A DNA stretch of 64,000 nt from RGIG9115 sp045128915 (GTDB taxonomy: Bacteria > Bacillota > Clostridia > UBA1381), in NCBI GenBank assembly GCA_045128915.1, contig JBGVIT010000008.1, positions 1-64,000 of the forward strand. The letters are read 5' to 3'. Made by a program: the position numbers and the translations under genes. Positions 23,345 through 32,606 of this stretch are shown here, piece by piece. Numbering within the stretch: the first letter of the stretch is position 1; every line of letters starts with the position of its first letter. A model generated the notes under the pieces. That model saw only the letters and a list, made by a program, of their open reading frames with translations, was not told the origin of the DNA and made no database searches.

Positions 23345-23874
23345 AAAATTTGAAGAATATAACTGTAGGAGCGCTTTTTTCGGCACTCATATGCATTGGT
23401 GCATTTATAAAAATTCCTTTGCCTCAGCTTCCGATTACGATGCAGATGTTTTTTGTACTCCTTGCAGGACTTACCCTCACTCCCAATACTGCTCTTTTGG
23501 CTGTAGGCGGATATGTTTTGCTCGGTCTTGCAGGCTTGCCCGTATTCTCGTCAGGCGGCGGAATAAGCTATGTTTTAATGCCAAGCTTCGGCTATATAAT
23601 AGGATTTTTTGCGGCGGCACCTTTAATGGCTGTAATATGCCGCCGCCAAAAAGGCTTCATCCGGATGATTTTCGCATCCCTTGCCGGTATAGCGGTAATC
23701 TACATAGTGGGAATTTCCTATTTCTGCCTGATTACTTACTTCATACTTCATGCAGATATAAGCGCTGAAAATATAATTAAGCTATGCATCCTTGCCATGC
23801 TCCCCGGCGATTTAATATCATCAGCTTTTGCAATACTGAGTGCTGCAAAACTAAGGAAAACTAATATTATGTAA
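23341..23874 (+). CDS. bioY: Biotin transporter BioY (ECF S component)
   Basis: 177 aa, about six hydrophobic helices. BioY signatures include ITMQMFFVLLAGLTLTPNTALLAVGGYVLLGLAGLPVFSSGGG and PSFGYIIGFFAAAPLMA. Binds biotin in the membrane, working alone or with an ECF energising module. The start overlaps the AraC stop by 4 nt, so it depends on that transcript; this is an odd pairing of regulator and vitamin transporter. No BirA-type operator is seen. Confidence 0.92.
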   Translation: MKNLKNITVGALFSALICIGAFIKIPLPQLPITMQMFFVLLAGLTLTPNTALLAVGGYVLLGLAGLPVFSSGGGISYVLMPSFGYIIGFFAAAPLMAVICRRQKGFIRMIFASLAGIAVIYIVGISYFCLITYFILHADISAENIIKLCILAMLPGDLISSAFAILSAAKLRKTNIM

Positions 23875-23880
23875 ACCACA

Positions 23881-23928
23881 AAATTTCCGCTCAAGAAAAA
23901 AAGTAGTTGACAAGCGGGAATTTTTGTA
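23881..23928 (+). terminator. Terminator after bioY
   Basis: AAATTTCCGCT pairs with AGCGGGAATTTTT across a ~21-nt loop, ending in T5. The 3' arm overlaps the -35/-10 spacer of the next promoter. Confidence 0.65.
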
Positions 23929-23935
23929 GTATTTT
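23907..23935 (+). promoter_or_regulatory. Promoter of topA, overlapping the bioY terminator
   Basis: TTGACA (23907–23912), 17-bp spacer, TATTTT (23930–23935). The spacer is the 3' arm of the bioY terminator hairpin, so read-through from bioY and initiation at topA use the same DNA. Confidence 0.65.
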
Positions 23936-24037
23936 AAATATTGAACGTTTTATGGAAAGAATAGAATTTGGTATTTAGCATATATTGTTATGGTAGTAAA
24001 TACTCTGAAATTTTGAAAGGAGTAGAGGATATAAGCA

Positions 24038-26116
24038 ATGGCAAAAACGAAGCTTTTGATAGTTGAGTCACCGTCTAAGGCGGCTACAATAAAAAAATAT
24101 CTCGGCAGCGACTATAAGGTTATGGCATCAGTAGGTCATATTATCGACCTTCCCAAAAGTCAGCTGGGAGTGGATTTGGAAAATGACTTTGAACCAAGAT
24201 ATATAACAATAAGAGGAAAAGGCCCGATTCTTTCGGAGCTGAAAAAGGAAGCGTCCAAAGCGGACAAGGTATATCTTGCGACTGACCCTGACCGCGAGGG
24301 TGAAGCAATCAGCTGGCATTTGGCTAATGCTCTTGATATTGATGTAAAGTCACCGTGCCGTGTAACCTTTAACGAAATAACAAAATCAGTTGTTAAATCA
24401 TCAATAAAAGAAGCAAGACCAATCAATATGGACTTGGTTAATGCGCAGCAGGCAAGACGTGTGCTTGACAGAATAGTAGGCTACAAAATCAGTCCTATTC
24501 TCTGGGAGAAGATAAAAAAAGGTCTAAGCGCAGGACGAGTTCAGTCTGCGGCACTTAAAATGATATGCGACAAGGAAGAAGAAATAATTAACTTCGTTCC
24601 TGAAGAGTTCTGGACAGCGGACGCAGAGTGCCTTTTTGGCAAAAGTAAATTTGAAGCAAAATACTATGGCGAAAGCGGCAAGGAAAAGAAAATATCCTCA
24701 AAATCCGTCGCAACTACTATCGCAAAGGACATAGAGGGAAAAGAGCTTCTGGCAGATTCAGTAAAGGTTTCAACCCAAAAGAAAAATCCGCCGCCGCCCT
24801 TTACCACAAGTACGCTTCAGCAGGACGCATCAAGAAAAATTAACTTCGGCGCATCAAAGACTATGCAGATAGCACAGCAGCTTTATGAAGGTATTAACAT
24901 AGGCGGAAAATACGGCTCTGTCGGTCTTATAACATATATGAGAACTGACTCTTTGAGAATTTCCGAAGAAGCACAAAAAGAAGCAATATCATATATCAGC
25001 TCAAAATTCGGCAAGGACTATGTAAGTCCCAAACAGTATAAAACAAAAAAAGGCGCTCAGGACGCACATGAGGCAATAAGACCTACAAGTGTTTCCATAG
25101 CACCGTCTGATATAAAAGACAAGCTTACGGGCGACCAATACAAGCTCTATAAGCTTGTTTGGGAAAGATTTGTTGCAAGCCAGATGACTGCGGCAGATTA
25201 TGAAATAACTCAAATAACACTTTCAGGCGGAGCTCATACCTATCGTGCCTCCGGCTCAAAGCAGATTTTCAAGGGCTTTACAGCAGTATATGTTGAGGGA
25301 ACGGACATAAAGGAAGAAAAGGAATCACAGCTTCCAAAGCTCAAAAAGGGCGATAAGGTGGTATGCACAAAGGTATCTCCAAAGCAGCACTTTACACAGC
25401 CTCCCGCTCGCTATACGGAAGCATCTCTTGTAAAGGCAATGGAGGATAACGGCATCGGCAGACCGTCAACATACGCGCCTACTCTTGCCACCATTACTAC
25501 AAGAGGATATGTGTCAAAATCCAAGAAAACTCTTGTTCCAACAGAGCTTGGAGAAGCGGCAAATGACATAATGCGCAATAATTTCGCCAAGATAGTAGAT
25601 GTAGGCTTTACTGCAGACATGGAAGAAAAGCTTGACCTGGTAGGCGATGGTGAGCTTGTATGGAAAGACATTTTAAGAGGATTCTACCCTGAGTTCAGCG
25701 AAACGTTAGAGCTTGCCCACAAAAATGTGGAAAAGATAAAAATAAAGGACGAGGAGTCCGATGTAATCTGCGATAAGTGCGGCAGACGTATGGTGTATAA
25801 GCTTGGCAAGTACGGCAAATTTCTTGCATGCCCCGGCTTCCCCGAATGTCAGAACACCATGACCATAAAATATGGTACGGGAGTTATGTGCCCCAAGTGC
25901 GGCGGCGAAATTCTTAAAAAGAAGTCCCGCAAGGGCAAGGAATACTACGCCTGCGAAAATCTTGCAAAATGCGGATTTATGGCATGGGACAGCCCCGTAA
26001 AAGACGAAAAATGTCCCGAATGTGGCGGTATTCTGTTCAAGAAAAACGGCAGAGGCAAAAAGATTTACTGCATAAACGAGGATTGCGGCTATGAAAGACC
26101 GCTGAACAAAAAATAA
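24038..26116 (+). CDS. topA: DNA topoisomerase I
   Basis: 692 aa. Type IA enzyme that relaxes negative supercoils. TOPRIM domain at the N-terminus (LLIVESPSKAATIKKYLG, LATDPDREGEAISWHLA). Catalytic Tyr300 in GLITYMRTDS. Central gate domains include HEAIRPT and GIGRPSTYAPTLATI. The C-terminus has three four-Cys zinc ribbons (CDKCGRR…CPGFPEC, CPKCGGE…CENLAKC, CPECGGI…CINEDC). ATG(24038) follows GAAAGGAGTAGAGG. Confidence 0.97.
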   Translation: MAKTKLLIVESPSKAATIKKYLGSDYKVMASVGHIIDLPKSQLGVDLENDFEPRYITIRGKGPILSELKKEASKADKVYLATDPDREGEAISWHLANALDIDVKSPCRVTFNEITKSVVKSSIKEARPINMDLVNAQQARRVLDRIVGYKISPILWEKIKKGLSAGRVQSAALKMICDKEEEIINFVPEEFWTADAECLFGKSKFEAKYYGESGKEKKISSKSVATTIAKDIEGKELLADSVKVSTQKKNPPPPFTTSTLQQDASRKINFGASKTMQIAQQLYEGINIGGKYGSVGLITYMRTDSLRISEEAQKEAISYISSKFGKDYVSPKQYKTKKGAQDAHEAIRPTSVSIAPSDIKDKLTGDQYKLYKLVWERFVASQMTAADYEITQITLSGGAHTYRASGSKQIFKGFTAVYVEGTDIKEEKESQLPKLKKGDKVVCTKVSPKQHFTQPPARYTEASLVKAMEDNGIGRPSTYAPTLATITTRGYVSKSKKTLVPTELGEAANDIMRNNFAKIVDVGFTADMEEKLDLVGDGELVWKDILRGFYPEFSETLELAHKNVEKIKIKDEESDVICDKCGRRMVYKLGKYGKFLACPGFPECQNTMTIKYGTGVMCPKCGGEILKKKSRKGKEYYACENLAKCGFMAWDSPVKDEKCPECGGILFKKNGRGKKIYCINEDCGYERPLNKK

Positions 26117-26127
26117 CAAAAATGGTG

Positions 26128-26153
26128 AAATCCGCAAAGCTTGCGGATTTTAT
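26128..26153 (+). terminator. Weak terminator between topA and trmFO
   Basis: AAATCCGCAA–AGC–TTGCGGATTT with a short T run (TTTTAT). Only 21 nt separate it from trmFO, so it may attenuate rather than end transcription. Confidence 0.55.
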
Positions 26154-26171
26154 CTGTTTAGGAGAACAAGA

Positions 26172-27485
26172 ATGAAAGTAAAGGTAATCGGCGCAGGTCT
26201 TGCAGGCTGTGAGGCGGCGCTTCAGCTTGCAAATGAAGGTATTGAGGTTGAGCTTTATGAGATGAAGCCCGTAAAATTCTCTCCTGCCCACAAAAGCGAA
26301 AGCTTTGCAGAGCTTGTCTGCTCAAACTCTCTTAAAGCCGACAGAATAGAAAACGCCTGCGGACTTCTCAAGGAAGAAATGCGGCTTTTCGGCTCTGTTA
26401 TGATGGAGTCGGCAGACAAAACAAGAGTTCCGGCAGGCGGAGCTTTGGCTGTGGATAGAGATTTGTTTTCTGCGTATATAACCGACAAAATCAATTCCCA
26501 TCCGATGATTCATGTAATTCATGAAGAAGTAACGGATATAGATACAGACCAATACACAATCATTGCAACCGGTCCCCTGACATCAGGAGCGCTTTTTGAC
26601 AAGATATTTGAGATAACCGGCAAAAACGGTCTGTCATTTTATGACGCAGCAGCTCCCGTTGTAACAAAGGAAAGCATTGATTTTGATAAGGTTTTCTATG
26701 CTGCACGCTACGACAAAGGTACTGCGGACTATATTAACTGTCCCATGACAAAGGACGAATACGAAGCTTTTTATAACGCTCTTATCACGGCCGAATGTGC
26801 CACCTTGCATGACTTTGAGAACATGACGGTTTTTGAAGGCTGTATGCCCGTTGAGGTAATGGCAAAAAGAGGTGAAAAAACTCTCACATTCGGTCCTTTA
26901 AAGCCCGTAGGACTTGTAAATCCCAAAACAGGACGCGATGACAGCTACGCAGTTGTACAGCTTCGTCAGGACAACATGGAGGGCACGCTTTATAATATAG
27001 TTGGATTTCAGACAAATCTGAAATTCCCTGAACAAAAACGGGTATTTTCAATGATACCCGGACTTGAAAATGCAGAGTTTGTTCGCTACGGAGTAATGCA
27101 TCGCAACACATTTCTTCAGGCTCCTGATGTCCTTGACAGCCTTTATCGCTGCAAGAAATATCCTAAGCTCTTCTTTGCAGGTCAGATAACCGGTGTCGAG
27201 GGTTATGTGGAATCAGCATCATCAGGAATTATGGCAGGCTTCAATATGGCAAGAATAATCAAAGATAAAGAGCCTTTAATGCCTGACAGCAGAACGTGCA
27301 TCGGTGCTTTGCCCCTTTATATCACATCAGCGCTTACCCGACTTGAGCCAATGAACGCCAATTTCGGAATAATAGACGGTCTTGACTATCGAGTGAAAAA
27401 TAAGCAGGAGCGCTATGGAATTATAGCAAAAAGGGCGCTTGAGGTTCTTTCCCAAAACCTTGAAAGCATACAGTTAGGACAATAA
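26172..27485 (+). CDS. trmFO: Methylenetetrahydrofolate–tRNA-(uracil-54-C5)-methyltransferase
   Basis: 437 aa. FAD- and folate-dependent enzyme making ribothymidine 54 in tRNA. FAD-binding VIGAGLAGCEAALQLANEG at the N-terminus, then the TrmFO-specific KFSPAHKSESFAELVCSNSLKAD. Later segments CPMTKDEYEAFYNAL and FFAGQITGVEGYVESASSGIMAG complete the family pattern. Follows topA, a pairing common in Firmicutes. GTTTAGGAGAACAAG precedes ATG(26172). Confidence 0.96.
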   Translation: MKVKVIGAGLAGCEAALQLANEGIEVELYEMKPVKFSPAHKSESFAELVCSNSLKADRIENACGLLKEEMRLFGSVMMESADKTRVPAGGALAVDRDLFSAYITDKINSHPMIHVIHEEVTDIDTDQYTIIATGPLTSGALFDKIFEITGKNGLSFYDAAAPVVTKESIDFDKVFYAARYDKGTADYINCPMTKDEYEAFYNALITAECATLHDFENMTVFEGCMPVEVMAKRGEKTLTFGPLKPVGLVNPKTGRDDSYAVVQLRQDNMEGTLYNIVGFQTNLKFPEQKRVFSMIPGLENAEFVRYGVMHRNTFLQAPDVLDSLYRCKKYPKLFFAGQITGVEGYVESASSGIMAGFNMARIIKDKEPLMPDSRTCIGALPLYITSALTRLEPMNANFGIIDGLDYRVKNKQERYGIIAKRALEVLSQNLESIQLGQ

Positions 27486-27549
27486 ACACATATTTTTCAT
27501 TGTTGCCGAGGGTTTAATTTATTTAAAATTACTATTTTTGAAATTAGTG

Positions 27550-27578
27550 TTGATTTTTGGATATAAATGTGCTAAAAT
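27550..27578 (+). promoter_or_regulatory. Promoter of rpsB operon
   Basis: TTGATT (27550–27555), 17-bp spacer, TAAAAT (27573–27578). Leader of about 105 nt before rpsB. Confidence 0.65.
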
Positions 27579-27612
27579 AAAGCAGTATGAAAAATACACA
27601 CGTATCTCTATT

Positions 27613-27642
27613 TGCAAAGGGTTGCCCAATGGGTTCTTTGCA
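27613..27642 (+). promoter_or_regulatory. rpsB leader hairpin
   Basis: TGCAAAG (27613–27619) pairs with CTTTGCA (27636–27642), with inner CCC/GGG pairing, in the untranslated leader of rpsB. Followed by a GC-rich single-stranded-looking stretch (GCCAGGGGATGCGGAGGA). Candidate S2 autoregulatory site; role inferred from position. Confidence 0.45.
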
Positions 27643-27688
27643 GAGTGCCAGGGGATGCGGAGGATTTAAAAAACAGGAGGAATTTAAA

Positions 27689-28450
27689 ATGGCAAACGTA
27701 ATTTCAATGAAGCAGCTCCTCGAAGCAGGAGTACACTTCGGACACCAGACAAGAAGATGGAACCCTAAAATGGCTGAATACATCTTCACAGAAAGAAACG
27801 GTATCTACATCATCGACCTTCAGAAGACAGTTAAGAAGGTAGAAGAAGCATACTATTTCGTAAGAGATATTGCAGAGCAGGGCGGCGAAGTTCTTTTCGT
27901 AGGAACAAAGAAGCAGGCTCAGGATTCAATCAAGGAAGAAGCAGAACGTGTAGGTATGTACTACGTTAATGCAAGATGGCTCGGCGGTATGCTCACAAAC
28001 TTCAAGACAATCCAGAAGAGAATCGACAGACTTGCTCAGATTAATAAAATGGAAGAAGAAGGAACATTTGAACTTCTTCCCAAGAAAGAGGTTATCAAGC
28101 TCAAGGCTCAGAGAGATAAGCTTGAAAAGTACCTTGGCGGTATCAAGGAAATGAAGCAGATTCCTGCTTGTATGTTCGTTGTTGATCCCAGAAAAGAAAA
28201 GATTGCTATTGCAGAAGCTAAGAAACTCGGTATTCCCGTTGTTGCAATAGTTGACACAAACTGTGATCCGGATGAAGTTGACTACGTAATCCCCGGTAAC
28301 GATGATGCTATCCGTGCGGTTAAGCTTATTGCATCAACAATCGCAAACGCTATCATCGAAGGCAGACAGGGCGAGGACGCTCTTGCTGCTGCAGTTGCTG
28401 AAGCAGCAGAAGCAGAAGTTGCTGAAGAGGCAGAAGCAACAGAAGAATAA
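27689..28450 (+). CDS. rpsB: 30S ribosomal protein S2
   Basis: 253 aa. Conserved MKQLLEAGVHFGHQTRRWNPKMAEYIFTERNGIYIIDLQKT at the N-terminus, KQIPACMFVVDPRKEKIAIAEAKKLGIPVVAIVDTNCDPDEVDYVIPGNDDAIRAVKL core, and an Ala/Glu-rich acidic tail. CAGGAGGAATTTAAA precedes ATG(27689); upstream in-frame codons cover the leader hairpin. Followed by tsf after 21 nt. Confidence 0.97.
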   Translation: MANVISMKQLLEAGVHFGHQTRRWNPKMAEYIFTERNGIYIIDLQKTVKKVEEAYYFVRDIAEQGGEVLFVGTKKQAQDSIKEEAERVGMYYVNARWLGGMLTNFKTIQKRIDRLAQINKMEEEGTFELLPKKEVIKLKAQRDKLEKYLGGIKEMKQIPACMFVVDPRKEKIAIAEAKKLGIPVVAIVDTNCDPDEVDYVIPGNDDAIRAVKLIASTIANAIIEGRQGEDALAAAVAEAAEAEVAEEAEATEE

Positions 28451-28471
28451 TTAATAACGGAGGAACTTAAC

Positions 28472-29368
28472 ATGGCATTTACAGCTCAAGATGTAAAAGA
28501 ATTAAGAGAAATCACAGGCTGCGGTATGATGGACTGTAAGAAAGCTCTTACAGAAGCTGACGGCGACAAGGAAAAGGCAATCGACCTTCTCAGAGAAAAG
28601 GGACTTGCTACTGCTGCTAAGAAGTCAGGAAGAATTGCTGCAGAAGGTATTGTTAAGGCATATATCACAGACGACAAGAAAGTCGGCGTACTTGTAGAGG
28701 TTAACTCAGAAACAGACTTTGTTGCAAAGAACGATGAGTTCCAGGCATTTGTTTCAAAGGTAGCAGAAATCATCGCAACAGATGCTCCTGCAGACGTTGA
28801 AGCGCTTAAGGAAATCAAGTTCAATGAGGAGCAGAACGTAGGCGAAGCTCTTACAGCTCTTATCGCTAAGATCGGCGAAAACATGAACATCAGAAGATTT
28901 GAAAGAATCGAAGGCAATGTTTGCTCATACGTTCATGGTGAAGGCAGAATCGGCGTTCTCGTTCAGGCTGAAGGCAGCCTTGCTGATGCAGAAGCTTATG
29001 AAGCTGCAAGAGATGTTGCAATGCAGGTTGCAGCAATCAATCCTCTTTATCTTTCAAAGGACACAGTTCCTGCGGCAGATGTAGAAAAGGAAAAGCACAT
29101 TATCATTGCTCAGATTAAGGAAGATCCTAAGAATGCAAACAAGCCTGACAACATCATCGAAAAGATGGTAGGCGGTAAGATTAATAAGTTCTACGAGCAG
29201 AACTGCTTGCTCCAGCAGGAATTCGTTAAAGATGGCGATTTCAAGGTAGAAGCATACCTCAGCTCAAAGGGCGTTAAGCTTGTAAACTTTGTAAGACTTG
29301 AAAAGGGCGAAGGCATCGAAAAGAAGCAGGAAAACTTTGCTGACGAAGTTGCAAGCATGATTAAATAA
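28472..29368 (+). CDS. tsf: Elongation factor Ts
   Basis: 298 aa. Nucleotide-exchange factor for EF-Tu. N-terminal UBA-like domain (VKELREITGCGMMDCKKALTEADGDKEKAIDLLREKG). Core contacts include the TDFVAKNDEFQAFV motif, followed by the dimerisation region. GGAGGAACTTAAC site. Second gene of the rpsB operon. Confidence 0.97.
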   Translation: MAFTAQDVKELREITGCGMMDCKKALTEADGDKEKAIDLLREKGLATAAKKSGRIAAEGIVKAYITDDKKVGVLVEVNSETDFVAKNDEFQAFVSKVAEIIATDAPADVEALKEIKFNEEQNVGEALTALIAKIGENMNIRRFERIEGNVCSYVHGEGRIGVLVQAEGSLADAEAYEAARDVAMQVAAINPLYLSKDTVPAADVEKEKHIIIAQIKEDPKNANKPDNIIEKMVGGKINKFYEQNCLLQQEFVKDGDFKVEAYLSSKGVKLVNFVRLEKGEGIEKKQENFADEVASMIK

Positions 29369-29391
29369 TTGTAAACTTGTCAAATAAAATA

Positions 29392-29430
29392 GGGAACACT
29401 AAATAGTAAAATTTGTGTGTTCCCTTTTTT
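29392..29430 (+). terminator. Terminator between tsf and pyrH
   Basis: GGGAACAC pairs with GTGTTCCC, followed by TTTTTT. It probably reduces expression of pyrH-frr-uppS-cdsA relative to rpsB-tsf, rather than fully separating them; no clear promoter was found in the 30 nt that remain before pyrH. Confidence 0.85.
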
Positions 29431-29460
29431 CAAACAAAAATCAGTCAGGAGAATTTCTAT

Positions 29461-30183
29461 ATGGATACAAAATTCAAAAGAGTATTAATCAAAATCAGCG
29501 GTGAGGCTCTTGCAGGAGAAAAAGGAGTAGGTCTTGACGAGGCAACTCTCAACTCTATTTCCCAAAGCGTAAAATCAGTTTACGACCTTGGCGTTGAAAT
29601 ATGCGTCGTAGTAGGCGGCGGCAACATCTGGAGAGGCAGAAGCGGCGAAAACATGGACAGAACAAGAGCAGACCATATGGGAATGCTTGCAACAGCAATC
29701 AATGCCCTTGCACTTTGTTCATCTTTTGAAAATGCCGGAATGCCCACAAGAGTGCAGACAAGTATAGAAATGCGTCAGATTGCAGAGCCATACATAAGAG
29801 GCAGAGCAGTAAGACATCTTGAAAAGGGCAGAGTTGTTATCTTTGGCTGCGGAACAGGAAATCCTTTCATGTCAACAGATACTACTGCTGCACTTCGAGC
29901 AGTAGAAATGGAAGCGGATGTAATTCTTCTTGCAAAGAAGGTTGACGCTGTATATGACAGCGATCCCAAAACAAACCCCAATGCAAAGAAGTTCGACAGC
30001 CTTTCATATACAGACATACTCAGCATGAATCTGGGTGTAATGGACTCTACTGCAGCATCTATGTGTCGTGATAATAATATGCCTATTCTCGTATTCGGAC
30101 TTGACCATCCGGAAAATATCCTAAAGGCAGTAAAAGGCGACAAAATCGGTACTTTCGTATCAAATGAATGTGAGAAAAACTAA
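29461..30183 (+). CDS. pyrH: Uridylate kinase
   Basis: 240 aa. Phosphorylates UMP to UDP; hexameric amino-acid-kinase fold. RVLIKISGEALAGEKG N-terminus, VVGGGNIWRGR, MGMLATAINALAL, TGNPFMSTDTTAALRAVEMEADVILLAKKVDAVYDSDP. ATG(29461) follows CAGGAGAATTTC; upstream codons overlap the terminator. Confidence 0.97.
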   Translation: MDTKFKRVLIKISGEALAGEKGVGLDEATLNSISQSVKSVYDLGVEICVVVGGGNIWRGRSGENMDRTRADHMGMLATAINALALCSSFENAGMPTRVQTSIEMRQIAEPYIRGRAVRHLEKGRVVIFGCGTGNPFMSTDTTAALRAVEMEADVILLAKKVDAVYDSDPKTNPNAKKFDSLSYTDILSMNLGVMDSTAASMCRDNNMPILVFGLDHPENILKAVKGDKIGTFVSNECEKN

Positions 30184-30216
30184 TTAAATTTATATACAGA
30201 AAGGAAAGTGAAGTTT

Positions 30217-30768
30217 ATGGCAAACTATCCCGAAATCGAAGCAAAAATGGAAAAGAGAATTTCAGGCTATGAGGGTGAATTAAAGACAATCAGAGCCGGC
30301 CGTGCAAATGCATCAGTGCTTGACAAAATCAATATCGACTACTATGGCTCAAAGACACCTATCGCGCAGATTGGTTCAATATCATCACCCGATCCCAGAA
30401 GCCTTGTTATACAGCCTTGGGACGCAAGTGCGCTTAAGGAAATAGAAAAAGCTATTCAGGCTTCCGACCTTGGCATCACACCCCAGAACGACGGAAAAGT
30501 AATAAGACTTTCATTCCCTCCTCTTACAGAAGAGAGAAGAATAGAGCTTAACAAGCTTGTTAAGAAATATACAGAAGAAGCTAAAGTCCAGATTCGTAAC
30601 GCAAGACGTGACGGTTTGGAAGACATCAAAGCACAGAAAAAGAACGGCGAAATTACAGAAGATGATGTAAAGGCTGCTGAAAAGGATATTCAGAAGCTTA
30701 CAGACAAGTATATTGCTCTTATTGATTCCATTTCTGCCGCTAAGGAAAAGGAAATAATGGAAATCTGA
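30217..30768 (+). CDS. frr: Ribosome-recycling factor
   Basis: 183 aa. tRNA-mimicking factor that splits post-termination ribosomes with EF-G. Typical LKTIRAGRANASVLDKINIDYYGSKTPIAQIGSISSPDPRSLVIQPWD and FPPLTEERRIELNKLVKKYTEEAKVQIRNARRD. ATG(30217) follows GAAAGGAAAGTG; the in-frame GTG three codons upstream is inside that site. Confidence 0.97.
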   Translation: MANYPEIEAKMEKRISGYEGELKTIRAGRANASVLDKINIDYYGSKTPIAQIGSISSPDPRSLVIQPWDASALKEIEKAIQASDLGITPQNDGKVIRLSFPPLTEERRIELNKLVKKYTEEAKVQIRNARRDGLEDIKAQKKNGEITEDDVKAAEKDIQKLTDKYIALIDSISAAKEKEIMEI

Positions 30769-30852
30769 TTTTATCCAAAAAGGAGGCTGCTGCATCAAAC
30801 TATAACTTGTATGTTTGGTGCAGTAGTTTTTGGGTTTTCAGGAGGATTTATT

Positions 30853-31599
30853 ATGTGGTTTCGTAAAAAAAATCAGCCCTCGATTGATTATAACGCTCTG
30901 CCCAAGCATATAGGAGTTATCCTTGACGGCAACGGTAGATGGGCAACCAAGCGAGGCTTACCCCGCTCTGCCGGTCATTCAGCGGGTGCGGACACTCTCA
31001 AAAAGATAGTAACAGAGTGTAACAAAATGGGCATTAAGTACATAACAGTTTATGCTTTTTCAACGGAGAATTGGAAACGTCCCAAGGAAGAAGTTGATTT
31101 TCTCATGGGCCTGCTTCTTAACTACCTGAAAAATGCAGAAACAACTCTGGCAGGAGAAAATGTAGTTATTCGTGCCATCGGCTCAAGAGCCGAGCTTACG
31201 GAGGAAATCCGTGAGCAAATACTAAAAACAGAAAAGTTCACAGCCAATAACACAGGCATAGTAATGAATATAGCTCTCAACTACGGGGGACGCGAAGAAA
31301 TAGTAAACGGAGTAAGAAACGTTATAAAGGATATTCAAAACGGAACATTAGAACTTTCAGACCTTGACGAAAATAAGTTTTCTCAGTATCTTTATACAAG
31401 CGGACAGCCGGACGTAGATTTGCTTATCCGTACCAGCGGCGAGCAGCGTCTGAGTAATTTTCTTCTCTGGCAGAACAGCTATTCGGAAATGTGGTTTACT
31501 CCGAAGCTGTGGCCTGACTTTTCCGTATCTGACCTGCACCGTGCCATAATTGATTTTCAGCATCGTGGCAGGCGTTTTGGCGGAGTAAAAAACAAATAA
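30853..31599 (+). CDS. uppS: Isoprenyl transferase (undecaprenyl diphosphate synthase)
   Basis: 248 aa. Adds isoprene units in Z configuration to make the C55 lipid carrier of cell-wall synthesis. Motif HIGVILDGNGRWATKRGLPRSAGH contains catalytic D25 (Leu replaces the usual Met before it). YAFSTENWKRPKEEV and IRTSGEQRLSNFLLWQ…TPKLWPDF are the other signatures. ATG(30853) after CAGGAGGATTTATT. Leads into cdsA. Confidence 0.96.
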   Translation: MWFRKKNQPSIDYNALPKHIGVILDGNGRWATKRGLPRSAGHSAGADTLKKIVTECNKMGIKYITVYAFSTENWKRPKEEVDFLMGLLLNYLKNAETTLAGENVVIRAIGSRAELTEEIREQILKTEKFTANNTGIVMNIALNYGGREEIVNGVRNVIKDIQNGTLELSDLDENKFSQYLYTSGQPDVDLLIRTSGEQRLSNFLLWQNSYSEMWFTPKLWPDFSVSDLHRAIIDFQHRGRRFGGVKNK

Positions 31600-31632
31600 G
31601 ATAAAAAAGTTCTTGGGAAGGACGGTATCACA

Positions 31633-32430
31633 ATGGCAAAACGATTAATCACATCTGCAATCGGTCTTGTAATTTTCTTTGGAGTACTCTTTTTAGGTGA
31701 AACTGCATTAACAATAGCAGTTGTACTTGCGACCTTTGGTATGCTTGTTGAGCTTTACACAAGCCTCAAAAGCCATAAAAAATTAATAATAGTTGGATTT
31801 ATATCATCAGCCATAATTCTTGCAGGTATGATATTTGATTCCATTTCAAAAGAATTAACTATGCTCATAGTTATGGCAATATATCTTGCTCTAATGGTTA
31901 ATCTTCATTCCAAAGTATCCTTTAAAGATGTATGTACCAATGGTTTTCTAACCATTTTCGTTACAACATTTTTCGGAACAATCATCCGCATTTCAGATGA
32001 CTTTGGAATTTACGCAGTCCTTTTGGTGTTCGTATGTGCGTGGATGACAGATTCCGGTGCATACTTTACCGGCAGAGCAATCGGCAAAACCAAGCTCATT
32101 CCCAACGTATCCCCCAAAAAGACAGTAGAAGGAGCAATCGGTGGCATTATCACCGCTCTCATCTCCTCCTGGATTTATATAACCATAATCAAAAGCATCC
32201 CCACTCTTCACACCGACTCAACCCTCAACTATTTCAGCATCACAATCATTGCGCTTGTTTCCTCCATCATGTCCCAGCTCGGAGACCTGGTTGCATCCTC
32301 AATCAAGCGTGACTGCAACATCAAAGACTTCGGAAATCTTCTCCCCGGTCATGGTGGAATCTTCGACAGATTTGACAGCGTCATATATATAGCACCATTT
32401 GTATATTATGTGATGTTAGCTTTATGCTGA
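31633..32430 (+). CDS. cdsA: Phosphatidate cytidylyltransferase
   Basis: 265 aa, about seven to eight membrane segments. Makes CDP-diacylglycerol from phosphatidic acid and CTP. C-terminal signature RDCNIKDFGNLLPGHGGIFDRFDSVIYIAPFVYY, with the metal-binding DSGAYFTGRAIGKTKLIPNVSPKKTVEGAIGG region before it. Last gene of the rpsB–cdsA run; dxr and rseP, often next, are not here. Confidence 0.95.
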   Translation: MAKRLITSAIGLVIFFGVLFLGETALTIAVVLATFGMLVELYTSLKSHKKLIIVGFISSAIILAGMIFDSISKELTMLIVMAIYLALMVNLHSKVSFKDVCTNGFLTIFVTTFFGTIIRISDDFGIYAVLLVFVCAWMTDSGAYFTGRAIGKTKLIPNVSPKKTVEGAIGGIITALISSWIYITIIKSIPTLHTDSTLNYFSITIIALVSSIMSQLGDLVASSIKRDCNIKDFGNLLPGHGGIFDRFDSVIYIAPFVYYVMLALC

Positions 32431-32432
32431 CG

Positions 32433-32600
32433 GCTTGGTATTTTTGCGCATAGCGAGCCAAACTTACCCTCGATGTATAAGAATACGCCTCTCGGGAAAG
32501 CGAAGCTGAGTTTGATTCAATATGCATCAAAAATCTCTGCGCCTTATCAATGCGGCTTGATATTTTTGCGCTACAGGCAAACTCACCCTTGGCGTAATAA
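32433..32600. repeat. Paired imperfect intergenic repeats after cdsA
   Basis: Two copies of a ~46-nt unit (32433–32480 and 32555–32600), both starting GCTTG[GA]TATTTTTGCGC and continuing with a CAAACT[TC]ACCCT segment. Between them lie ATACGCCTCTCGGGAAA and related bases that also occur in the pgk–tpiA gap (39737–39775). Non-coding; looks like a dispersed repeat family. Confidence 0.55.
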
Positions 32601-32606
32601 AAAAAA

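Noticed and set aside
32407..32600. CRISPR-like repeats after cdsA
   Set aside because: Only two diverged copies, irregular spacing and no cas genes.
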